Shown: positions 28,325-37,405 of the stretch, piece by piece
Layout of the letters: every line of letters starts with the position of its first letter
Numbering within the stretch: position 1 is the first letter of the stretch
Assembly (NCBI GenBank): GCA_036823195.1
Contig: DAISGI010000008.1
Span: 11,842 to 75,841 of the forward strand
Source: UBA4874 sp002399435
Lineage (GTDB): Bacteria > Bacillota > Clostridia > Caldicoprobacterales > DTU083
Length of the DNA: 64,000 bases
Direction of reading: 5' to 3'
The notes under the pieces: model-generated
Told to the model about the DNA's origin: nothing
What the model saw: the letters and a program-made list of their open reading frames with translations, nothing else
Databases searched by the model: none
Position numbers and translations under genes: made by a program

Positions 28325-30076
28325 GTGAGGATCATGATAGAGGACGGCATGATTTATGACGGCAGCGGCGGAAAGGCTTATAACGGGGATATTCTGATCG
28401 AAAACGACCGGATCGCGGCAATCCGTGTCCGACAGGGAATTCCTGCCGATAAAGAGGAAGCTCATAAAAAAGCAATCGATACGTACAATGAAAAGACAAC
28501 CGATACGTACAATGAAAAGACAACCGATACATACAATGAATGGAATCCCGACTGGGTGATGGATGCCGGCAAAAAAGCGGTGACGCCTGGTTTTATTGAT
28601 TCCCACCGGCATTGCGACATCGCCGCCGTCTCGGATCCGGATTTCGGCAACCTGGAACTGGCGCAGGGGATTACGGCGGTTCTCGGCGGGAACTGCGGCA
28701 TGTCGCCCTTTCCGTATACGAAGGATACCGGGCAGCAGATGCTGGATTTCATTGAGCCGTGTCTCGGGAAAGCTCCGGAGTGGATGAAGTTTTCCGGGTT
28801 TCCCGAATATAGGAAAGCATTGGAGGATGCGAATCCGGTTCTTCATGTGGGACAGATGATCGGAACCGGTGCCGTGAAGATTGCGGCAAAGGGATTTGAA
28901 AAAACACCTTTTACCCCGTCGGAAATGGACCGGGCGAAGGGATATCTTCGGGAAGCGCTGGAGGCCGGTGCCTTTGGTGTGTCTGCGGGGATCATGTATG
29001 TCCCGGAGTGCTATTCCACCACGGAAGAGTTTGCAGAACTGGTTCGGGAAGCGGCAAAAATGGGCCGGATTCTGACCTGCCACATCCGCGGGGAGGGGAA
29101 CAGCCTGGTTTCTTCCGTGGAGGAAGTGCTGAAAATCGGCAGGGATGCGGAGATACCGGTGAACATCAGCCATTTCAAGGCAGTGGGTCTGAAAAACTGG
29201 CATAAAACCATATATCAGGCGATGGATCAAATTGAAAAAGCCAGGGCCGCCGGGCAGGATGTAACCGTGGACTTCTATCCCTACACCGGAGGATCCACCA
29301 CTCTGATGACACTGCTCCCTCCCGGCATACAGGAACCGGACCTTCAGGATACCCTTCGCATGCTGGATACTCCCGACGGCGCCGGGCGGCTGAAGCGGGA
29401 GATTTACCGGGAACACAGGGGCTGGGACAATATGGTCCTGGATATCGGCTGGGACCGGATCCGGATCAGCTCGGCCAATCTGGAGGAAGACAAACCGTAC
29501 GTGGGGAAAAGCGTCCAGGAAGCCGCGGAAGAACAAGGCTATGAGGATCCGGCGGATTTTATGTGCCGGCTGCTGGTGAAGGAACAGGGCAGAGTGGGGA
29601 TTCTCCTCATGAGTATGGATCAGAGGGATGTGGATGCCATCGCGCGGCTGCCCTACTCCATGATCATTTCCGATTCCCTGTATGGCAATGCGGATTCACC
29701 CCATCCCAGGCTGTATGGCTCCTTTCCCAGAGTGATCCATGAACTGGTCCGGAACCGGAGGGTACTCCGCCTGGAAACAGCGATCCACAAAATGACGCAG
29801 ATGACGGCGCAGCGCTTTCATATTGCCGGACGGGGGACCCTGGCGGTGGGGAATTATGCGGATATCAACATTTTTGATCCGCAGAGGCTGAAGGACAGGG
29901 CAACCTATGAGAATCCGAAGTGTCCGGCGTCCGGACTGGATATGGCCTTTCTGGACGGCAGGCTGGTCTGGAACGAAGGCAGGCAGACCGGCGTTTACCG
30001 TGCGGGAGCCATGAAATATGGAGACCCGGGGTTTTCGGCACCGGGCCTGGCGGCAGGGCATAAGAAGGACAGATAG
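28325..30076 (+). CDS. N-acyl-D-amino-acid deacylase-like amidohydrolase
   Basis: A 583-residue cytosolic member of the amidohydrolase superfamily, D-aminoacylase group. A beta-sandwich start (IEDGMIYDGSGGKAYNGDILI) precedes the metal site TPGFIDSHRHCD (HxH). Further metal-ligand regions are CHIRGEGN, NISHFKAVG and ISDSLYGNADSPHPR, and the typical C-terminus MTAQRFHIAGRGTLAVGNYADINIFD is present. The family cleaves N-acyl-D-amino acids or related amides; the exact substrate is unknown. GTG 28325 is preferred because GGGGGGAGAGG lies just before it and after the in-frame ATG 28307. An in-frame 24-bp repeat inserts about 21 residues in the loop before the HxH motif. Confidence 0.8.
   Translation: MRIMIEDGMIYDGSGGKAYNGDILIENDRIAAIRVRQGIPADKEEAHKKAIDTYNEKTTDTYNEKTTDTYNEWNPDWVMDAGKKAVTPGFIDSHRHCDIAAVSDPDFGNLELAQGITAVLGGNCGMSPFPYTKDTGQQMLDFIEPCLGKAPEWMKFSGFPEYRKALEDANPVLHVGQMIGTGAVKIAAKGFEKTPFTPSEMDRAKGYLREALEAGAFGVSAGIMYVPECYSTTEEFAELVREAAKMGRILTCHIRGEGNSLVSSVEEVLKIGRDAEIPVNISHFKAVGLKNWHKTIYQAMDQIEKARAAGQDVTVDFYPYTGGSTTLMTLLPPGIQEPDLQDTLRMLDTPDGAGRLKREIYREHRGWDNMVLDIGWDRIRISSANLEEDKPYVGKSVQEAAEEQGYEDPADFMCRLLVKEQGRVGILLMSMDQRDVDAIARLPYSMIISDSLYGNADSPHPRLYGSFPRVIHELVRNRRVLRLETAIHKMTQMTAQRFHIAGRGTLAVGNYADINIFDPQRLKDRATYENPKCPASGLDMAFLDGRLVWNEGRQTGVYRAGAMKYGDPGFSAPGLAAGHKKDR
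28477..28540 (+). repeat. In-frame 24-bp coding minisatellite
   Basis: A 24-base unit (28477-28500) is repeated exactly (28501-28524), then partly with one change (28525-28540). It encodes a repeated DTYNEKTT peptide within the amidohydrolase and keeps the frame. Confidence 0.9.
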
Positions 30077-30122
30077 GCAAAGTGGAAAATAAAGGCGGAA
30101 AAAGGCAGAGGGAAAGGGCGTT

Positions 30123-31376
30123 ATGGTACAGACAATTCAACAGTTTTTACTTCAGCACGGGTTCTATGAAATATGGGCAAGGGTTCTCGCCAACACTGCA
30201 GTCGTCGTACTGATCCTGCTGGGCAGTACCCTTGTGTATTACGTTGTGAAGCGAATTCTCACCCGGATGGTCAAAGCGTATGGAAAGTTTATCAGGAATA
30301 AATGGGGCGCTGCCCTTCGGAACGGGAAGCTCATTGTACTGCTTTCCAGGCTGGCAGCTGCCGTCGTCATTCATGTGTCGGCACCGGCATTTCCAAAGCA
30401 GCAGGGCTGGATCCAGCGGCTGGTGTTCTGCTTCATTGTATATACCATGATCCGGGCACTGTTTACGCTGCTGGACGAGATCGAGAGGATCTACCGTTCC
30501 TTTTCCATCTCCAGGGAGAAGCCAATCAAGGGGCTTCTTCAGATCGTGAAGATTATTCTGTCCATCCTGGCTGCCATTATCATTGTTTCGGCATTGATTG
30601 AGCGGTCTCCCAGGGCTCTGCTCAGCGGGATTGGGGTGTTTTCCGCTGTGCTGATGCTGGTTTTTCAGGACTCCATTCTGGGTTTTGTTGCAGGGGTGCA
30701 GCTTTCCGGGAATGATATGGTCCATGTGGGGGACTGGATCGAGGTGCCAAAATACAACGCGGAAGGGGAAGTGGTGGACATTACCCTGAGTACGGTGAAA
30801 TTGAGGGGCGGGGATAAAACCGTTGTCATGATACCGACCCGTGCCATGGTAACCGATTCCTTCCGGAACTGGAGGGGTATGGTGGAATCCGGCGGACGGA
30901 AGATACAGAGCTCCATTTTCATCGATATGGACAGTATCGAATTTTGCGACGAAGAGATGCTGGACCGATTTGAAAAAATGGATTATTTAAAGGAGTACAT
31001 CTGCGGTATCAGGCAGAAACAGGAGACGGAAGGGGAAAACTTCCGGGTTTCCAATGTTGTCGTCTTCCGGGAATACGTACAGGCTTATCTGAAACATCAC
31101 CCTTCGCTGCGCGGGGATATGACCCGGATGGTGCGGCAGCTGGCTCCGTCCCAATACGGCCTTCCGGTGGAGATCCAGTGCTTTGCCGATACCACGGACT
31201 GGGCAGCCTGTGAGGAGATACAGGCAGGTATTTTTGATCATGTCCTTGCTTCCCTGCCGCAGTTCGGTCTCCGGATTTTCCAGAGTCCGTCCGGTTCGGA
31301 TATGAAAACTTCCCGGTCAGACAGGAAAACTCCCCGGTCAGACGGCAATGATATCTCTGAACCGGGGAGGTCCTGA
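30123..31376 (+). CDS. MscS-family mechanosensitive channel (YbdG-like)
   Basis: A 417-residue membrane protein. Helices lie at about residues 20-42, 70-90, 100-115 and 135-160. The pore-lining region is ALLSGIGVFSAVLMLVFQDSILGFVAG, and the MscS beta domain follows (MVHVGDWIEVPKYNAEGEVVDITLSTVKLRG). The long C-terminal domain and the NWRGMVESGGRKI segment resemble E. coli YbdG and similar channels that release osmolytes on down-shock. The gene follows the amidohydrolase by 46 bases. The last 25 residues include a duplicated KTSRSDRKTPRSD stretch produced by a 21-bp tandem repeat, an unusual polar tail. Confidence 0.9.
   Translation: MVQTIQQFLLQHGFYEIWARVLANTAVVVLILLGSTLVYYVVKRILTRMVKAYGKFIRNKWGAALRNGKLIVLLSRLAAAVVIHVSAPAFPKQQGWIQRLVFCFIVYTMIRALFTLLDEIERIYRSFSISREKPIKGLLQIVKIILSILAAIIIVSALIERSPRALLSGIGVFSAVLMLVFQDSILGFVAGVQLSGNDMVHVGDWIEVPKYNAEGEVVDITLSTVKLRGGDKTVVMIPTRAMVTDSFRNWRGMVESGGRKIQSSIFIDMDSIEFCDEEMLDRFEKMDYLKEYICGIRQKQETEGENFRVSNVVVFREYVQAYLKHHPSLRGDMTRMVRQLAPSQYGLPVEIQCFADTTDWAACEEIQAGIFDHVLASLPQFGLRIFQSPSGSDMKTSRSDRKTPRSDGNDISEPGRS
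31304..31345 (+). repeat. 21-bp tandem duplication in the channel C-terminus
   Basis: Two 21-base units (31304-31324, 31325-31345) differ at two positions and keep the reading frame of the MscS-like gene. Confidence 0.85.
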
Positions 31377-31477
31377 AGGGTTTACTGTCCGGAAGGATGT
31401 TTACCCCAAGGTTCCTATAAATAAAAGATTCCTGTAGCCAAAGGTTTCTATGTTTCTATTCGGAAAGGTTTTCCAAT

Positions 31478-31520
31478 CCTATTTGGAAGGTATTTCTAAT
31501 GCCTTCCAAATAGGTTTTTA
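31478..31520 (+). terminator. Terminator between convergent genes
   Basis: CCTATTTGGAAGG (31478-31490) pairs perfectly with CCTTCCAAATAGG (31502-31514), an 11-base loop and 13-bp stem, followed by TTTTTATT on the plus strand. It ends the channel transcript and may serve the aminotransferase on the other strand too. Confidence 0.85.
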
Positions 31521-32756
31521 TTCTGAAAGGTTTCCTCCGCCTTCCTGCTGGTAATCTTCCAGGAAAGAGCCGATCCGCCGGATGGCCATTTTCAGGTCCT
31601 CCTTTGCCGGCAGGAAAACCACCCGGAAATGATCCGGAGCCGGCCAGTTGAAGCCGGTTCCCTGAACAAGAAGAACTTTCTTCTCCAACAGGAGATCCTT
31701 GATAAACTGCATGTCGTCCGTTATATGAAACCTTTCGGCGTCCACTTTGGGGAAGGCATAAAACGCTCCCTTTGGCTTCACACAGGACAGGCCGGGGATG
31801 GCGTTCAGCATTTGATAAGCGATATCCCGCTGCTCTCTCAGACGTCCTCCCGGTACAATGAATTCCTGGATGCTTTGATAGCCGCCGAGAGCCGTCTGGA
31901 TGGTGAACTGGGCCAGGGCGTTGCTGCAAAGACGCATGGATGCCAGCATATTGATGCCCTCTATGTAATCCGAGGCGCTGGATTTGTCCCCGCTCAGGAC
32001 CATCCATCCGGCCCGGAATCCGGCGATCCGGTGGGATTTGGACAGCCCGTTGATGGTTACGCAAAGCACCTCATCGGTCAGGGACGCAGTGGATACATGT
32101 TTCTCATCGTCGTAAAGAATCCGGTCATAGATCTCGTCCGAAAACAGGATCAGGTGATGTTCCACTGCCAGCTTTACAATATCCTGCAGGACGGACTCAG
32201 GATAGTTTGCCCCCGTGGGATTATTGGGATTGATAATGACGATGCCCTTGGTCTGGGGAGTGATTTTCTTTTTCATGTCTTCGATATCGGGATACCAGTC
32301 GGATTCCTCGTCGCACAGATAATGGACAGCAGTTCCGCCGGCCAGATTGACCGACGCGGTCCACAGCGGATAATCCGGCGCAGGCACCAGGATTTCATCT
32401 CCATGGTCCAGCAGGGCCTGCATGGACATAATAATCAGCTCGCTGGCGCCGTTGCCGATAAAGATATCATTCACCGATACATTTTCGATGTTTTTCTGCT
32501 GACAGTATTGCATAATAGCTTTGCGTGCCGGGAAGATACCTTTGGAATCGGTATATCCCTGGGCATTCCGCACATTGGAAATCACATCCTGAATGATTTC
32601 GTCCGGGGCGTTCAATCCAAAGGGGGCCGGGTTGCCGATATTCAGCTTGAGAATATGGTAGCCTTCATCTTCCATACGTTTGGCTTCATCCATAACGGGA
32701 CCCCGGATGTCATACAGGACATTGTCCAGCTTTGATGATTTTTTGATAACTGACAT
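31518..32756 (-). CDS. PLP-dependent aminotransferase, AlaA-like
   Basis: A 412-residue class I/II aminotransferase. Features are YDIRGPVMDEAKRMEDEGYHILKLNIGNPAPF at the start, the PLP-contact regions GNGASELI and NPNNPTG, the conserved SDEIYDRILYD, and the Schiff-base lysine in GLSKSHRIAGFRAGW. The N-terminal signature matches alanine-synthesising aminotransferases (AlaA/YfbQ type), which make alanine from pyruvate and glutamate in the cytosol. ATG 32756 is preferred over ATG 32777 because GGGAGG lies 8 bases before it. It is monocistronic and convergent with the channel gene. Confidence 0.9.
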   Translation of the reverse strand: MSVIKKSSKLDNVLYDIRGPVMDEAKRMEDEGYHILKLNIGNPAPFGLNAPDEIIQDVISNVRNAQGYTDSKGIFPARKAIMQYCQQKNIENVSVNDIFIGNGASELIIMSMQALLDHGDEILVPAPDYPLWTASVNLAGGTAVHYLCDEESDWYPDIEDMKKKITPQTKGIVIINPNNPTGANYPESVLQDIVKLAVEHHLILFSDEIYDRILYDDEKHVSTASLTDEVLCVTINGLSKSHRIAGFRAGWMVLSGDKSSASDYIEGINMLASMRLCSNALAQFTIQTALGGYQSIQEFIVPGGRLREQRDIAYQMLNAIPGLSCVKPKGAFYAFPKVDAERFHITDDMQFIKDLLLEKKVLLVQGTGFNWPAPDHFRVVFLPAKEDLKMAIRRIGSFLEDYQQEGGGNLSE

Positions 32757-32862
32757 TTTCCAGCCTCCCACATCCATTGAAAAGTGATGTATAAATTTTC
32801 ATCCAGTATACATGAATTCCGAAGGGAAAGCAATGAAAATTCATCCCAGTACTTTTGAAAGA

Positions 32863-32929
32863 CCAGTCGTGAATAGAAAAGCCAATCGTGAATAGAAAAA
32901 CCAGTCGTGAATAGAAAAACCAGTCATGA
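32863..32929 (+). repeat. 19-bp tandem repeat
   Basis: Three 19-base units beginning CCAGTCGTGAATAGAAAA (32863-32881, 32882-32900, 32901-32919) plus a partial fourth copy. It lies just upstream of the aminotransferase gene. Confidence 0.9.
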
Positions 32930-33129
32930 GATAAGCATGCGGGAAAGTAAGACATTTGCGCAGTTCCGGAAAAAATGATTATAATCAAAGACTCGTAAAG
33001 TTCTGCTTGCTTTTCCCCAGTAGACATCGTATACTGTTCTTTGGAAAGTGTATGGAAATCTTGTTATCATTGCTTTATGAAAGTTTGTAAATTTTATTGA
33101 AGATTTCAAGGAAAAGGAGGAACCTGGAG

Positions 33130-33261
33130 ATGAGGATGTACCGTATGAAGCTTCGAATGACAGGATGGATTGCTGATGTTTCTGCCGATACGGATGACGG
33201 TTCTGATGCCGGAATTCCTGCATACTCTTTTCGTTTCTCCATATGTTCCTGGATCGGATAA
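33130..33261 (+). CDS. 43-codon leader ORF upstream of ABC exporter
   Basis: ATG 33130 to TAA 33261, with AAAAGGAGG nine bases upstream, a strong ribosome site. The peptide starts MRMYRMKLRMTGWIADVS and has no recognised domain. It lies 35 bases before the first of two terminator hairpins and 216 bases before the exporter gene. The position matches the leader peptide BmrB of B. subtilis, whose translation governs transcription of bmrC-bmrD. I infer the same role here from layout, not from peptide similarity. Confidence 0.6.
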   Translation: MRMYRMKLRMTGWIADVSADTDDGSDAGIPAYSFRFSICSWIG

Positions 33262-33296
33262 TTTCTTACGATTCCGGTTTTGCTTTTTGACAAGGA

Positions 33297-33428
33297 AAGC
33301 CATGGGACTGCATTGGAGAGCACCTGTGGCTTTTTGCAGAAAGATTGCACGAGCGGCTATGCAACAATGCGTTGCTGTGAGAAATACGTTTGCTGAAGCC
33401 ATGGGAAATCAAAACCTGTGGCTTTTTT
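33297..33428 (+). promoter_or_regulatory. Four-segment transcription attenuator
   Basis: AAGCCATGGG occurs at 33297-33306 and 33396-33405. CCTGTGGCTT occurs at 33323-33332 and 33415-33424, each copy followed by a T-run (33331-33335 and 33423-33428). Each pairing gives a 10-bp helix with two G-U pairs. Segments 1:2 and 3:4 form terminators, and segment 2 can pair equally with segment 3 to prevent 3:4. This is the classic layout for translation-dependent attenuation, with the leader ORF just upstream. Confidence 0.75.
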
Positions 33429-33476
33429 ATTTATAGGAGCCATCCACACAGACTAAAAACAGGAAGTGACAACTAC

Positions 33477-35288
33477 ATGAAAAACATGAAACTGCTGATG
33501 AGCTTTATGAAGGGAAGCCGTCTGCTGTATCTCGGATCCATTTTGTGTGTCTGGATATCTACTTTCATCACAATGGCATCCCCGTTGATTGTTCGGTTTA
33601 CCGTGGACTCTGTGATCGGAAATGAGCCTGCAGACCTGCCTGCCTGGGTTGCCGGCCTTCTCCGGTCCACCGGAGGCGTGGACAATTTAAAACGCAATAT
33701 ATGGATCTGCGGCCTGGTGCTGCTTGGTATTAATCTGATCAATGGATTGTTTATCTTTTTCAGGGGCAAATGGTCCGCCAAGGCTTCGGAGTCCATTGCG
33801 AAAAGTCTGCGGGACCGGCTGTACGGCCATTTGCAGAGCCTGGACTATGACTATCATGTCAAGGCGGAGACAGGGGACCTGATTCAGCGCTGTACCTCCG
33901 ATATGGAGACCATCCGCCGTTTTTTGGCGGTGCAGCTGGTGGACGTGGGCCGTGCCGTGTTCATGCTGGTTATGGCGCTTTCCATCATGCTTTCCATGAA
34001 CGTGCGCATGACAATCGTTTCCCTTGCCGTTGCTCCGCTTCTCTTTCTCTTTTCCTTCATCTTCTTCCGGATGGTTCAGAAAGCCTTTCTGCAGGCGGAT
34101 GAATCCGAAGGAAGGCTGTCCAATACGATTCAGGAAAATTTGAACGGGGTAAGGGTCGTCCGTGCCTTTGGACGTCAAGGCTATGAGAATGATAAATTTG
34201 ATCAGAAGAATACGGAATACAGGGACTTATCCTACCAGGTTACAAAACTGATGGCCTTATACTGGTCCCTGTCGGATCTGATCGCCATGCTGCAGATTGG
34301 CATTGTCGTCGTAATGGGCGTTTATTATACTGCGTCGGGTTTCATCACATTGGGCACTTTTCTGGTATTCAACTCCTATGTGAGTATGCTTCTCTGGCCC
34401 ATTCGTCAGATGGGGCGGATTCTAACCGATATGGGCAAGACCCTGGTGTCCGTGGGACGAATTCAGGAGATTCTGGATGTCCCTTCGGAAAGCCAGGACC
34501 CGGATTGCGGGAAGCCGCCCATTGCCGGAGACATTGTATTCCGGAACGTCAGTTTTGAATATGAAGAGGGGCATCCGGTTCTGAAGGACCTTTCCTTTGA
34601 AGTGAAGAAGGGGGAGACCGTTGCCATTCTTGGGCCCACAGGTTCGGGGAAATCCTCCCTGGTTCATTTGCTGCAGAGACTGTATGACTATAAAGACGGG
34701 TCTGTCACCATAGGCGGGGTGGAGCTGCGCAAGATAGACAAGAAGTGGCTGCGTCAGAAGGTGGGCATCGTTCTGCAGGAGCCGTTTCTATTTTCCCGCA
34801 CCATTAAAGAGAACATTGGCATTGCCAAACGGAATGTCAGCGAAATGGAGATTATTGAAGCCAGCCGTATTGCCTCCGTTCATAAGGTAATCGAAGAATT
34901 TGACAACGGATACGAAACCTTCGTGGGGGAAAAAGGCGTTACCCTGTCCGGAGGGCAGAAACAAAGGGTGGCTATTGCAAGGACATTGATCCAGGACAGC
35001 GATATCCTGATCTTTGACGACTCCCTCAGTGCGGTGGATACGGAGACCGACGCCGCGATCCGGAAGGAATTGAAAAAGAGAAGCAAGAATGTCACCACCT
35101 TTATCATATCCCACCGGATTGCAACCCTGTCCGAAGCAGACCGGATCCTGGTCCTGGATGACGGGAGGCTGATTCAGTCCGGCACCCATGAGGAATTGAT
35201 TCATCATCCCGGCCTGTATCAGCGGATCTGGTCCATACAGAACAGCCTGGAGAAGGATTTGCAGGACAACGGCCAGCTGGTTGGCTGA
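33477..35288 (+). CDS. ABC exporter half, degenerate site (BmrC-like)
   Basis: A 603-residue exporter subunit. Six helices lie in about 15-320. The ATPase domain has Walker A GPTGSGKSSL, signature LSGGQKQR, Walker B ILIFDDSLSAVD with Asp in place of catalytic Glu, and a retained H-loop His (IISHRIATL). ATG 33477 follows AGGAAGTG; the open frame extends further upstream through the attenuator but has no ribosome site there. It forms a heterodimer with the next gene, which has a canonical Walker B and a weakened signature LSTGQ. Drug export is the usual role of such pairs. Confidence 0.92.
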   Translation: MKNMKLLMSFMKGSRLLYLGSILCVWISTFITMASPLIVRFTVDSVIGNEPADLPAWVAGLLRSTGGVDNLKRNIWICGLVLLGINLINGLFIFFRGKWSAKASESIAKSLRDRLYGHLQSLDYDYHVKAETGDLIQRCTSDMETIRRFLAVQLVDVGRAVFMLVMALSIMLSMNVRMTIVSLAVAPLLFLFSFIFFRMVQKAFLQADESEGRLSNTIQENLNGVRVVRAFGRQGYENDKFDQKNTEYRDLSYQVTKLMALYWSLSDLIAMLQIGIVVVMGVYYTASGFITLGTFLVFNSYVSMLLWPIRQMGRILTDMGKTLVSVGRIQEILDVPSESQDPDCGKPPIAGDIVFRNVSFEYEEGHPVLKDLSFEVKKGETVAILGPTGSGKSSLVHLLQRLYDYKDGSVTIGGVELRKIDKKWLRQKVGIVLQEPFLFSRTIKENIGIAKRNVSEMEIIEASRIASVHKVIEEFDNGYETFVGEKGVTLSGGQKQRVAIARTLIQDSDILIFDDSLSAVDTETDAAIRKELKKRSKNVTTFIISHRIATLSEADRILVLDDGRLIQSGTHEELIHHPGLYQRIWSIQNSLEKDLQDNGQLVG

Positions 35289-35436
35289 GGCAAGGGCTCC
35301 GCACCCGGCACCTTGGTCCAGGGACACCGGCTGCATGCTGTATTTGTATTGGCTGATAAGTGGTCTTGAGCCAGGGGACCGGAAGAACGGCGCGATTTGT
35401 TTCGATTTCGTATTAAAAATAAGGAAGGTTCAATTT

Positions 35437-37263
35437 ATGAGTTATCCGGAAGAGCAGGAATACACCAAAAGACTTGACCTGGGGCTGTGGAGACAGCTCC
35501 TGCGTTATGCAAAACCTTATCGAAAACATCTGATCGCCATCGCCTTTATCATGATCCTGACCGGTGGAATTGATGTCGTATTTCCGCTGATGACCCGGTA
35601 TGCCATTGATCATTTTATTACGCCGGGAAAGCTGGAAGGCATAGGAGGATATGCAGTCCTCTACGGCCTTTTGGTCGTCTTCCAGGCATGCGATACCTGG
35701 ATATTGATCCGCACGGCGGGAAAAGTGGAAAACGGTCTGGTTTATGATATCCGCAAAAGCGGTTTTGAAAGATTGCAGGAATTGTCCTTTTCCTATTATG
35801 ACAAGACTCCGGTGGGCTGGATTATGGCCAGGATGACATCGGACTCCCAACGTCTGGGGGAAACCATATCCTGGAGCCTTGTGGATATGACCTGGGGCGT
35901 GACCATGATGGTGGGAATCGTCGTGGTCCTGCTGGCGCTGAACTGGAAACTGGCGTTGATTGTAATGACCGTCGTCCCGTTTCTGGCGCTGGCCAGCGCC
36001 TATTTTCAGAAGAGAATCCTGAAGGGATACCGGCAGGTCCGAAAGGTAAACTCCCGGATCACCGGAGCGTTCAACGAAGGAATCCTGGGTGCCAGGACGA
36101 CCAAGACCCTGGTCCGGGAAGAACGCAATCTGGAAGAATTTGAAAGCCTGACCGGGGAAATGCGGAGCGCTTCCATCCGGGTCGCGATTTTTTCCTCTGT
36201 CTTTTATCCCATTGTGTCGGCGCTGGGTGGAATCGGAACAGCCCTGGCGCTTTGGATCGGCGGCGGAATGGTGATGACTTCTGCCATCAGCTTTGGAACT
36301 CTTGCAAGTTTTATTACGTACACCATCCAATTTTTTGAGCCCATCGGCAATATCGCCCGTATTTTTGCCGAGCTCCAGTCCGCCCAGGCATCAGCGGAGC
36401 GGGTGCTGTCCATGATCAATACCCCGCTGGAAATCGAAGACCGTCCGGATGTGCTGCAAACCTACGGGGATGCGTTTCATCCGATTCGGGAGAACTGGGA
36501 GCCCATCAAAGGGGATGTGACGTTTCGGAATGTCAGCTTTTCCTATCAGGGAGGCGAAACCGTACTGGAAGATTTCAACCTGCAGGTAAAGGCAGGGGAG
36601 ACCATTGCGCTGGTAGGAGAGACTGGCTCGGGGAAAAGCACCATTGTAAACCTGATCTGTCGGTTTTACGAGCCCACGAAGGGTCAAATCCTGATAGACG
36701 GGGTGGATTACCGGGAACGGTCGCAGCTCTGGCTGCAGTCCAACCTGGGCTATGTTCTGCAGTCGCCGCATTTGTTCAGTGGAACCGTGAAGGAAAATAT
36801 CCGTTACGGAAGACTGGAGGCGACGGATGAAGAAGTCCGGGAGGCGGCCCGGCTGGTCAACGCGGACGGATTTATCAGCAAACTGGAAAACGGCTATGAA
36901 ACGGAAGTCGGGGAAGGGGGGAACCGGCTGTCCACCGGCCAGAAGCAGCTGATATCCTTTGCCCGGGCCGTTGTAGCCAATCCCAGGCTGTTTGTGCTGG
37001 ATGAAGCGACCTCTTCCATTGATACGGAGACGGAACAGATTATTCAGAAAGCGATCCAGAATGTGCTGGAAGGCAGGACCAGCTTCATCATTGCCCACAG
37101 GCTGTCCACCATCCGTACTGCTGACCGTATTCTGGTAATTGTAGACGGGAAGGTGACGGAAGAAGGGAATCATCGGCAGCTGCTTGCCCAAAAAGGTTAT
37201 TACTATCGGCTGTATACCAATCAGTTTATGGAGGAAGAAGAAGCCCGTATTATAAACGAATGA
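35437..37263 (+). CDS. ABC exporter half, catalytic site (BmrD-like)
   Basis: A 608-residue exporter subunit. The ATPase has Walker A GETGSGKST, signature LSTGQKQL, Walker B LFVLDEATSSID with the catalytic Glu, and the H-loop IIAHRLSTI. Combined with the upstream half, this gives one working and one degenerate ATP site, as in heterodimeric exporters. ATG 35437 follows AAGGAAGG. The 148 bases between the two genes hold no other gene. A strong terminator follows, so the pair ends its transcript here. Confidence 0.92.
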   Translation: MSYPEEQEYTKRLDLGLWRQLLRYAKPYRKHLIAIAFIMILTGGIDVVFPLMTRYAIDHFITPGKLEGIGGYAVLYGLLVVFQACDTWILIRTAGKVENGLVYDIRKSGFERLQELSFSYYDKTPVGWIMARMTSDSQRLGETISWSLVDMTWGVTMMVGIVVVLLALNWKLALIVMTVVPFLALASAYFQKRILKGYRQVRKVNSRITGAFNEGILGARTTKTLVREERNLEEFESLTGEMRSASIRVAIFSSVFYPIVSALGGIGTALALWIGGGMVMTSAISFGTLASFITYTIQFFEPIGNIARIFAELQSAQASAERVLSMINTPLEIEDRPDVLQTYGDAFHPIRENWEPIKGDVTFRNVSFSYQGGETVLEDFNLQVKAGETIALVGETGSGKSTIVNLICRFYEPTKGQILIDGVDYRERSQLWLQSNLGYVLQSPHLFSGTVKENIRYGRLEATDEEVREAARLVNADGFISKLENGYETEVGEGGNRLSTGQKQLISFARAVVANPRLFVLDEATSSIDTETEQIIQKAIQNVLEGRTSFIIAHRLSTIRTADRILVIVDGKVTEEGNHRQLLAQKGYYYRLYTNQFMEEEEARIINE

Positions 37264-37271
37264 TGATAAAA

Positions 37272-37321
37272 ATGCGGAAGACCGTCCCGGACCTGGGACA
37301 CGGATCTTCCGCATCTTTTTT
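37272..37321 (+). terminator. Rho-independent terminator after exporter pair
   Basis: ATGCGGAAGA (37272-37281) pairs with TCTTCCGCAT (37305-37314). The stem extends inward (CCGT with ACGG), and CTTTTTT follows. Confidence 0.9.
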
Positions 37322-37324
37322 ATA

Positions 37325-37405
37325 GTGGGATGGATGATGGAGGAACGATGGATGGATGATGGAGGAATGATGGATGGATGATGGAGGAATGATGGGGGAA
37401 TGATG
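37325..37405 (+). repeat. 22-bp tandem repeat before J-domain gene
   Basis: Units of 22 bases made of GATGGATGGATGATGGAGGAAT sub-blocks at 37325-37346 (partial), 37347-37368 and 37369-37390, then shortened copies. They run into the ribosome site and start codon of the J-domain gene, so copy-number changes would alter its leader. Confidence 0.85.
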
